Shown one piece after another: positions 5,800 to 11,273 of a DNA stretch of 11,273 bases. Origin of the DNA: Actinobacteria bacterium RBG_16_64_13 (GTDB taxonomy: Bacteria; Actinomycetota; Thermoleophilia; RBG-16-64-13). Made by a program: the position numbers and the translations under genes. The stretch spans positions 1-11,273 of the forward strand of contig MELN01000006.1 in the NCBI GenBank assembly GCA_001768675.1. Reading direction: 5' to 3'. The first letter of the stretch is position 1; each line of letters opens with the position of its first letter. The notes beneath the pieces are model-generated. The model saw only the letters and a program-made list of their open reading frames with translations, was not told the DNA's origin and ran no database searches.

Positions 5800-6087
5800 A
5801 TGAACAGCGTGCATCTGATAGGCCGTCTGGCGACCGATGTGGAGGTCAAGGAGGTGAACGGGGGGTCGAAGGTCAGCAGCTTCATCCTGGCCGTCGATCG
5901 GAACGCGGAAGAGGCGGACTTCTTTCGCATCAAGGCATGGAACTCACAGGCCGAAGCCGCGGGGGACCATCTCGGCAAAGGCCGTCGCATCGCTGTGGAG
6001 GGCTCCCTGCGGCAGGACGTCTACGAAAAGGACGGCGAGGAGCGTAAGGCGGTCTCGATAGTGGCCAAGCGACTGGAATACCTGTAG
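5800..6087 (+). CDS. Short single-stranded DNA-binding protein, OB fold, no acidic tail
   Basis: The 95-residue product is a single OB-fold domain of the SSB family, binding single-stranded DNA. Family landmarks are MNSVHLIGRL at the start, KVSSFILAVDR (strands 2-3), ADFFRIKAWNSQAEAAGDHL with the conserved Trp, and GRRIAVEGSLRQDVYEKDGE with a final strand SIVAKRLEYL. The protein stops where the OB fold ends. The flexible linker and acidic DDxPF-type C-terminal tip used by housekeeping SSB to recruit repair and replication enzymes are absent. It therefore looks like an accessory SSB (SsbB-like or mobile-element type) rather than the essential one. GAGGAGGAAGG ends 5 nt before ATG 5800, fixing the start; an in-frame ATG at 5659 would add 47 non-family residues and is not favoured. 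It is not next to rpsF/rpsR as a chromosomal ssb usually is. Confidence 0.9.
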   Translation: MNSVHLIGRLATDVEVKEVNGGSKVSSFILAVDRNAEEADFFRIKAWNSQAEAAGDHLGKGRRIAVEGSLRQDVYEKDGEERKAVSIVAKRLEYL

Positions 6088-6099
6088 CTACTAGAACCT

Positions 6100-6118
6100 G
6101 GGCGCACCGGCGCCCTTT
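6100..6118 (+). terminator. Weak hairpin terminator after ssb
   Basis: GGGCGC (6100-6105) pairs with GCGCCC (6110-6115) over the loop ACCG and is followed by only TTT. It lies 13 bp after the ssb stop. It may partly separate ssb from the regulator gene starting at 6181, but the short T run makes read-through plausible. Confidence 0.4.
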
Positions 6119-6180
6119 GCCGGCGCCGGAAGCCCGTCAGCATCGGCCGCGCACACAACACAAGAGATGGCGAGAGGGAC

Positions 6181-9105
6181 ATGAGCACCGTTGACACACT
6201 GGACTGCGTTGATAGGATAGCTTCCTCTGTGGACGCTGCGTCCACCAGCCGGTTGTTTGGCGGGGATCCGGGGGGAATGCCGGTGCTTTTGCCGTCCGAT
6301 ATCGCAGAGCAGAGGGCCCGGGCTGTGGCGGCCAAGCTCAGTCTCCCTCACATGGGCTTTGTCCTCAGCCGCCCGCGCCTGCGCACGCTGGTAGAGCCGG
6401 TTCATGGGGGCGGGGTGATCTCCCTGGTCGCGGGGCCGGGTTATGGCAAGACGGCATTTGTGGTCGACCTGCTGTCGTCGGCCAGCGGAAGGACGGTCTA
6501 CTTCTCCGTGGATGAAGGGGACCGCGACCCGGTCCGTTTCCTCGGGTATCTCATGAGCGGGTTGGGCATGGACCCCGTGAACAGGCCGGAGCCTCACTCC
6601 TTGTCTTGGTCCGCCCCCGGAGGGACGGACGCGGACGTCCTGGAACTCACCGCCGGCATCGTGGATTTCATGTCGGGCTTGGCCGGGCAAACCACCCTCG
6701 TCGCCATCGACGATCTTCACCTCATCGATCCCTCGCCCATGGTGGTCACTGTTCTGGACCTCGTGATTCGAGGCCTGCCGCCGGGCTGGACACTGCTGCT
6801 GTCTTCGCGCCGGCCACTGCCGCTGCGCATAGACGGGGTGAGCCTAGGGGGGCGTGTCGTGATTCTGCACGGCCGCGAGCTGCGGCTGACCCCCCAAGAA
6901 GTGGCCGCCTGGGCGGCGCACAATTGGGCCGTTCAACTGCAGCCCTCCGAAGCCAGGGCCTTGTGGCGCCTCACACAGGGCTGGCCGGCCGCGTTGGTCC
7001 TACTGGGGCAACGCCTGCTCTGCGGCGGTTCCCGCATCACGGCCAACGACATAGCCGGAGTGCTCGCCCGAGGCCGGGACCTGCGCATGTACCTGGAGCG
7101 CGACATCCTGTCAGGGCTCGACAGCTTTGCAGCCGCCACTATGCTCACCGCCGCCCTCCTGCCCAGGGTGATCTTTCCTCGGGACGAGGCCTTCCTGCCA
7201 GGACCTCATGGCGAGGCAGAGACGGTACTTGAGGACTTTGTATCTCGTGGCTTCCTCGTGACTCGAGCCGGACGCCGCAGCTACACCCTCCACCCGCTGG
7301 TACGCGGTTTCGCGGAACGCGAAGCCCGGCGGAGCAACGACCAGACCGGACTGATCGACCGCGCCGCGGCCCATTTGGAACGCACGGGTGAATATCATCA
7401 GGCAGCCTCTCTGTACTTGCGGGCGGGTCGCTATCGCGAGGCCGGACGGCCGTTACGCGCGCTCACGCTGCAGTCGGTCGGCGCCACCGTGAGCTTCACC
7501 CGCGACGAGTGGCTGGATCTGATACCCGCGGGGATTCCCGTCGACGACATGGACGGGGCCTGGCTCCTCGTGACGAAGGCCCGTATCCTGCAACAGCAGA
7601 CCAAGTACGCCCAGGCGGTCGAGACATACGAACGCGCCGCTCGGGTACTAGCTGCCGCCAACGACAAAGAAGGGCTGCTCCCCGTACTGCTCGGCTCCGC
7701 GTTCTGCCTCAGCAATCAGGGTCTCTGGGACGAAAGCCTCGCCGTCATGAAGCGATGCCGCCCCTTGGCGCGTACACCTGACGAGAAGGTGGAGGTCCTT
7801 GTTCTTGAGGGCGGCATCTTGGTGAGCCTTTGCCGATGGGACGAGGCCGTCGAGAACTGGGAGCGTGCCCTCGCCCTTGCGCTGCCCGAGGCGCGGGCGG
7901 CCCTGACGCAACGCATCTGTTTTCACCGGTCGCGGCTCTTCTACTCGCTCGGGCACTATCGGCTCGCCAAGCCCTGGGTGGAGAAGGCCATGGGCAATGG
8001 CAACAGCCCGGGCACTCTCGCCCGCGCCGTGGCCCTTAACGGCGCAGCCATTCTTGCGTGTCTTACCGGCGATTACGATCAGGCTGGTCGATGGGCCGAC
8101 GATTGCCAGAGGCTTGTCCGCAGCCGTGGCTATGCTCTTGTGGAGATCTCCTGCCTCCTCACGCAAGCGACCGTCGCCCTCGGCAGGTGGGACTACCGCA
8201 GCGCGGTGATCAAGATCAAGGAAGCGCAGTCGCTGGCGGCCAGGGCGGGAGATGCAGAGGAAAGCTTCTGGGCCGAAGACATGCTCGGGGACCTCTGCAG
8301 GCGCAACAGCAACGCCCAACGTGCTCTTGAGCACCATCGGACCGCCCTGGAGATCGTCCACAAGAATCGGCTGGCCGTATTCGAGAAGGTACAGGCAGAG
8401 GCCTCTGCCGGTATGGACCTGGCGGTCTTGGGACGAGAAACGGAAGCCCGGGCCTCTCTCGACGAGACCGTCCGAGTCGCTCGTCGCTATGGCCTCATGA
8501 GCTCGCTTGCCCCCGCACTGTTCTATCTTGGCTGGCTGTATGCGCGCTCCGGGCGCGAAAGCGAAGCCGCCCGTTCTCTTGGTGAGGCCATGCGCATCGC
8601 CGAAGAACATGATCATGTCCATTTCTTCAGTCAAGAAGCCAAAGTGGCGCTGCCGGTGCTGGCTCTGTGCGACCGGATCGGCGCGGGAGCCTTCGTGCGG
8701 GCCAAGATCGTCCCGGTCCTGACCGAGCGCCTGCGAGCGGACTTCTACGAGTTGGCCGAGGGCAAGACATATCCGACCGACGTGCTCCTTGGATCATCGC
8801 GGCGGCGGGGTCTGATCGCGTCAAGTTGCCTCGGTCACGGAGAGGAGCAGAGAGGCAGCCCAAACTCCGAAAGCATCGAGACGCTCACCGGCCGGGAACT
8901 AGAGATCCTCACGATGATCGCTCTTGGTTCGCCCAACAAGGTGATCGGAGCCCAGTTGTTCATCTCCGAGAAGACCGTCAAGACCCACACGAACCACATC
9001 TTCCGCAAGCTCGGGGTGACCAACCGTCTTCAGGCCACACTTGTCTACCAGAGCTATCAACGGGCGGGCGCGGCAAGACTCGCGGCGAGGCGGAGGCGGA
9101 AATGA
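6181..9105 (+). CDS. MalT/LAL-type LuxR-family transcriptional regulator with STAND ATPase
   Basis: The 974-residue protein has the layout of MalT-like regulators, which bind an inducer and ATP, oligomerise and activate transcription. After a non-conserved N-terminus (about 1-60) comes a STAND NTPase. Its Walker A is AGPGYGKT (G85-T91), its Walker B LVAIDDLH (D177, D178), and a sensor-like LLLSSRRPLPL follows. A winged-helix segment ends in YTLHPLVRGFAE (about 368-379). Residues 400-860 are TPR-like helical repeats that normally sense the ligand. The C-terminus is a LuxR/GerE helix-turn-helix, from LTGRELEIL (902-910) through SEKTVKTHTNHIFRKLGVTNR to about 960. Length is typical (MalT about 900). 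ATG 6181 has GAGAGGG very close upstream; ATG 6280 is an alternative. No target operon is adjacent: ssb precedes it and a terminator follows. Ligand and regulon are unknown. Confidence 0.93.
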   Translation: MSTVDTLDCVDRIASSVDAASTSRLFGGDPGGMPVLLPSDIAEQRARAVAAKLSLPHMGFVLSRPRLRTLVEPVHGGGVISLVAGPGYGKTAFVVDLLSSASGRTVYFSVDEGDRDPVRFLGYLMSGLGMDPVNRPEPHSLSWSAPGGTDADVLELTAGIVDFMSGLAGQTTLVAIDDLHLIDPSPMVVTVLDLVIRGLPPGWTLLLSSRRPLPLRIDGVSLGGRVVILHGRELRLTPQEVAAWAAHNWAVQLQPSEARALWRLTQGWPAALVLLGQRLLCGGSRITANDIAGVLARGRDLRMYLERDILSGLDSFAAATMLTAALLPRVIFPRDEAFLPGPHGEAETVLEDFVSRGFLVTRAGRRSYTLHPLVRGFAEREARRSNDQTGLIDRAAAHLERTGEYHQAASLYLRAGRYREAGRPLRALTLQSVGATVSFTRDEWLDLIPAGIPVDDMDGAWLLVTKARILQQQTKYAQAVETYERAARVLAAANDKEGLLPVLLGSAFCLSNQGLWDESLAVMKRCRPLARTPDEKVEVLVLEGGILVSLCRWDEAVENWERALALALPEARAALTQRICFHRSRLFYSLGHYRLAKPWVEKAMGNGNSPGTLARAVALNGAAILACLTGDYDQAGRWADDCQRLVRSRGYALVEISCLLTQATVALGRWDYRSAVIKIKEAQSLAARAGDAEESFWAEDMLGDLCRRNSNAQRALEHHRTALEIVHKNRLAVFEKVQAEASAGMDLAVLGRETEARASLDETVRVARRYGLMSSLAPALFYLGWLYARSGRESEAARSLGEAMRIAEEHDHVHFFSQEAKVALPVLALCDRIGAGAFVRAKIVPVLTERLRADFYELAEGKTYPTDVLLGSSRRRGLIASSCLGHGEEQRGSPNSESIETLTGRELEILTMIALGSPNKVIGAQLFISEKTVKTHTNHIFRKLGVTNRLQATLVYQSYQRAGAARLAARRRRK

Positions 9106-9126
9106 TTGAGCCGCCTCTGGGACCTC

Positions 9127-9152
9127 AAACAGCGCGCGTTCGCGCGCTGTTT
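9127..9152. terminator. Strong bidirectional hairpin terminator
   Basis: AAACAGCGCGC (9127-9137) and GCGCGCTGTTT (9142-9152) form a perfect 11-bp stem over the tetraloop GTTC. The stem ends in AAA/TTT, so a short T run follows the GC-rich part on both strands. It lies between the convergent stops of the MalT-like regulator (9105) and the GerMN lipoprotein (9164), the expected position for a shared terminator. Confidence 0.85.
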
Positions 9153-9163
9153 GTCGGGCCGAG

Positions 9164-10099
9164 TTACTTCTCCAGCGTGATGGGGATCTCGTCCACCACT
9201 ACTCTCGAACCATCCTTTGCCGAGTTGAAGTAGACGATGAGCGATCCCGTGCCCGCCTTGGCCATCGTGTAGGTTATGGTCGCGTCGAACGTGCCCCGCG
9301 TGCCGGTGCCTGAGGTCGCCATCACAACCTCGTCGGCGAGGATTAGACCGTCCCCGTCGACGATGGTAATGGCGAACACCGCTTCGAAGACATTCGCGGT
9401 GCCCGTGATACGCACCGGGCTGCTCACGGAGGCGCCCAGAGTCGGTGATTCCACAAGTATGGAGGGAGACATGTCTTCGTAATCGGCCCGGGTCATAGGA
9501 TGGTCGATAATGATGCCTTCTCCGCCCAGGACGTCGATCGGCTGGCCATCGAGTTTGAAGTTGACGCCGTCCACGGTGGGAAACTGTGTGAGCGTGAAGA
9601 CCACTTGAGCCAGCCGCATGAACATCGACAGACTGCCCCCGCCCGACTCGTACTCTTTCGAGAGGTCCACCGTCGCGACGCCGTTCGAGATCTGAAGACC
9701 AAGGAAGGTCGTGCCTTGCGGGACGCTGGTGACCATGCCCGCCTGTTGCTCCTCAGGCGTGGGGCCCACGAGTAGCGCTTTCATGGCGGCAGCGCCGACT
9801 TCCTGTGTCTTCGGGAGCAGCCTGGTGGCCGCACAGATCTTTTCGCCCTTTGTGAAATAGACTTTGACCTTGGTCGCATCCTCTGGCGCCAGGGTGGTCG
9901 TGGTGCTCGGCACCACGGTGGTCGTGGTCCCGTCGGTGGGCACCGTGGTCTCGACCGACTCCGTGGTGCTTACGGTGCCGCCGTCGCCGACGTCGTCGCT
10001 GACCCCGCAACCGGCCGCGAGGAGTACCACCGCCACGACCAGGATGATCGAACCAATAATGCACACCCGCCTGGATGAACCGCCCAGCGAGGTTGTCAT
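9164..10099 (-). CDS. GerMN and Gmad2 domain lipoprotein (LpqB-related position)
   Basis: The 311-residue product has a signal peptide with lipobox Cys at residue 31 (VVLLAAGC), followed by a Thr/Ser/Val-rich linker (about 42-72) of the kind that spans a cell wall. Residues 75-205 form a GerMN domain: VKVYFTKGEKICAATRLL, then ALLVGPTPEEQQAGMVTSVP, VATVDLSKEY, and a QVVFTLTQFPTVDGVNFKLDG segment. Residues 212-311 match the Ig-like Gmad2 domain: ILVESPTLGASVSSPVRITG, FEAVFAI, and SLIVYFNSAKDGSRVVV. These domains occur in spore-germination proteins and in LpqB-like actinobacterial lipoproteins. Here the gene follows a sensor kinase, as lpqB follows mtrB, so a role in envelope sensing or kinase modulation is a reasonable inference. 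LpqB has a beta-propeller C-terminus instead of Gmad2. AAGGAGG 8 nt before ATG 10099 fixes the start. Confidence 0.92.
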   Translation of the reverse strand: MTTSLGGSSRRVCIIGSIILVVAVVLLAAGCGVSDDVGDGGTVSTTESVETTVPTDGTTTTVVPSTTTTLAPEDATKVKVYFTKGEKICAATRLLPKTQEVGAAAMKALLVGPTPEEQQAGMVTSVPQGTTFLGLQISNGVATVDLSKEYESGGGSLSMFMRLAQVVFTLTQFPTVDGVNFKLDGQPIDVLGGEGIIIDHPMTRADYEDMSPSILVESPTLGASVSSPVRITGTANVFEAVFAITIVDGDGLILADEVVMATSGTGTRGTFDATITYTMAKAGTGSLIVYFNSAKDGSRVVVDEIPITLEK

Positions 10100-10127
10100 C
10101 GCGCCGTCCTCCTTGAGAGCTTGACCC

Positions 10128-10141
10128 TGTACCTGTGTACA
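10128..10141. promoter_or_regulatory. Inverted repeat upstream of the GerMN lipoprotein gene
   Basis: TGTAC (10128-10132) and GTACA (10137-10141) are perfect reverse complements separated by CTGT. The dyad sits 28 bp upstream of ATG 10099, just before the AAGGAGG site. It could be an operator, giving the lipoprotein gene separate control within the 91-bp gap after the kinase. Confidence 0.3.
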
Positions 10142-10178
10142 TGTTTGACCGCGGACTTAACAGGCCTGCCGCGATCAG

Positions 10179-10194
10179 GTAACGATCGTGTTAC
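10179..10194. promoter_or_regulatory. GTAAC inverted repeat overlapping the kinase stop codon
   Basis: GTAAC (10179-10183) and GTTAC (10190-10194) are perfect reverse complements separated by 6 bp, spanning the kinase TAA. GTAAC-type half-sites are, from memory, part of reported MtrA binding motifs, but those are direct repeats, so any link is tentative. Confidence 0.25.
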
Positions 10195-11273
10195 AAATCG
10201 GCCGCCGGAAGGGTGAGCAGAAAGCGGGCGCCTCCCCCGGGGGGACTGGCCGCGGTGACGTCTCCCCCGAGCAGCCGGGCATTCTGGCGGGCGATGGCAA
10301 GGCCCAAACCGCTACCTCGGCTGGAGGAGCGGCTGGGATCTGCCTTGTAGAAGCGGTCGAAGATGAACGGCAGATGCGCCGGCGGGATCCCCGGACCTGC
10401 ATCGGTGATTGCGACATGCGCGAAGTGGACTTCCTGCGCTCCTGCAGACTGGCCGCTCCGCGTCTCGATAGTCACCGGCGCCGCTCCATGCCGCAGCGCG
10501 TTCTCCACCAGATTGACGATGATGCGCTCCATCCGGCGCCTATCGGCAAGCACCACCGGGTTTTCGTCAAGGCGGCTGCCGGCACTGGGGGGTCTCACCG
10601 TCACGGTGTTCGACCAACCATGGGCCCGCACGAGCTGCGCAAGGAACGGCCGCACGTCCACCGCCTCGATCAGCGTCTCGGCGGCTTGCGCCTCGAGACG
10701 GCTGATCTCAAGGAGGTCGTCCACCAGCTGACGAAGCCGGCTGATGTCGGTGTTCACGAGAGTGACGAGACGGCTGACCTCGGGCGACGCGGCGTTGGGG
10801 TCGGCTTCCAGCTTGGTTCCAAGCAGGGAGGCCTCGCCGACGAGAGCGGAGACGGGGGTGCGGAGCTCATGGGCGACGTCGGCTACGAATCGGCGTTCAC
10901 GGGCCTGTCCGGCCTCCAAGTCGAGCACCTTCGCCTGGAGGTTCTCCGCCATGCGATTGAACGACGATGCCAGAACCCCAAACTCGTCCGAGCCCGCCGG
11001 CAACCGGATATCCAGGTCGCCCTGGGACATCTGCACCGCGGCCTTGCTCGCGCGCCGCAACGGCCTGACCATCCCTCGGGCCAAAATATATCCCGCGATC
11101 GCGCCGAGCACGAGAAGGACCACTCCCGCCCCGATGAGGATGTTTCGCAATCGTGCCAGGTCGGCCAAGCGGGCCTCCTGAGGGTAGAAGAAGTAGATAG
11201 TCAGATCGCCTGACCGCGCGGGGCCGCCTACCACCAGCGTCGGCTCCCCGGCGATAGAGATCATCTGGTACCC
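10191..11273 (-). CDS. Membrane sensor histidine kinase (MtrB-like), N-terminus outside window
   Basis: The visible 360 residues are the C-terminal part of a two-component sensor kinase. Numbering from the Met at 11264, an extracytoplasmic end precedes a transmembrane helix at about 42-66 (ILIGAGVVLLVLGAIAGYIL). A HAMP linker follows at about 64-118, with the DEFGVLASSFNRM segment. The dimerisation domain carries the phospho-acceptor H132 in RRFVADVAHELRTPVSAL. The ATP-binding domain has the N box NLVENALRHG (251-260), G1 DAGPGIP (288-294), the FDRFYKAD box, and G2 GSGLGLAI (317-324). All catalytic motifs are intact, so it should be an active kinase. The H box and DLLEISRLEA segment resemble MtrB. 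The reading frame stays open to the right edge, so the Met at 11264 is internal and the first transmembrane helix and sensor domain are missing. A response regulator gene is expected just beyond the window. The GerMN lipoprotein gene follows after 91 bp. Confidence 0.93.
   Translation of the reverse strand, partial: GYQMISIAGEPTLVVGGPARSGDLTIYFFYPQEARLADLARLRNILIGAGVVLLVLGAIAGYILARGMVRPLRRASKAAVQMSQGDLDIRLPAGSDEFGVLASSFNRMAENLQAKVLDLEAGQARERRFVADVAHELRTPVSALVGEASLLGTKLEADPNAASPEVSRLVTLVNTDISRLRQLVDDLLEISRLEAQAAETLIEAVDVRPFLAQLVRAHGWSNTVTVRPPSAGSRLDENPVVLADRRRMERIIVNLVENALRHGAAPVTIETRSGQSAGAQEVHFAHVAITDAGPGIPPAHLPFIFDRFYKADPSRSSSRGSGLGLAIARQNARLLGGDVTAASPPGGGARFLLTLPAADL

Noticed and set aside
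7648..8634. Minus-strand ORF of 328 codons
   Set aside because: It is antisense to the TPR region of the MalT-like regulator and has no recognisable motif or ribosome binding site.
6181..9105. STAND ATPase with TPR repeats as an Avs-like antiphage protein
   Set aside because: The C-terminal LuxR helix-turn-helix and MalT-like order make it a transcription factor; no nuclease or other effector domain is present.
10188..11213. Plus-strand ORF of 341 codons
   Set aside because: It is antisense to the histidine kinase, whose motifs are all intact; no domain is visible in the plus-strand translation.

Overview
The window is GC-rich bacterial DNA with dense coding, short intergenic gaps, clear AGGAGG-type ribosome binding sites and at least one probable TTG start. 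The gene set suggests a poorly characterised member of the Actinomycetota. It includes an MtrB-like sensor kinase next to a GerMN lipoprotein with a threonine-rich linker, a very large MalT/LAL-type LuxR regulator, and a DUF1015 protein. The phylum is an inference; a GC-rich Chloroflexota-like lineage cannot be excluded from sequence reading alone. I see no rRNA, tRNA, CRISPR array, transposase or phage structural gene.

Layout. Positions 1-1963 (minus) hold a DUF1015 gene followed by an NAD(P)-binding Rossmann protein that runs off the left edge, probably one operon. A divergent intergenic region (1964-2159) carries a promoter candidate for each direction. Positions 2160-3140 (plus) hold two co-directional genes: a small helical/coiled-coil protein and a DUF1828-like protein whose two conserved halves are separated by an Ala/Pro-rich linker. 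Positions 3199-5517 (minus) hold an OsmC-like protein, a small zinc-ribbon protein, an unknown lipoprotein and a GNAT acetyltransferase. From 5800 to 9105 (plus) lie a 95-residue SSB without a C-terminal tail and a 974-residue MalT-like STAND regulator. A strong hairpin terminator at 9127-9152 separates that regulator from a convergent minus-strand pair: a sensor histidine kinase entering from the right edge and a GerMN-Gmad2 lipoprotein. This pair recalls the actinobacterial mtrB-lpqB arrangement.

The least explained structure is non-coding. A 22-bp element occurs twice (4082-4103 and 5668-5689) with one mismatch, has internal dyad symmetry, and in both places lies upstream of a minus-strand gene. 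A separate perfect 7+7 bp inverted repeat (4920-4940) abuts the ribosome binding site of the lipoprotein gene, and two shorter inverted repeats lie between the kinase and the GerMN lipoprotein. No complete novel defence or metabolic system is evident. The best leads are the repeated operator-like element, the coiled-coil/DUF1828-like pair, and the variant kinase/lipoprotein module.
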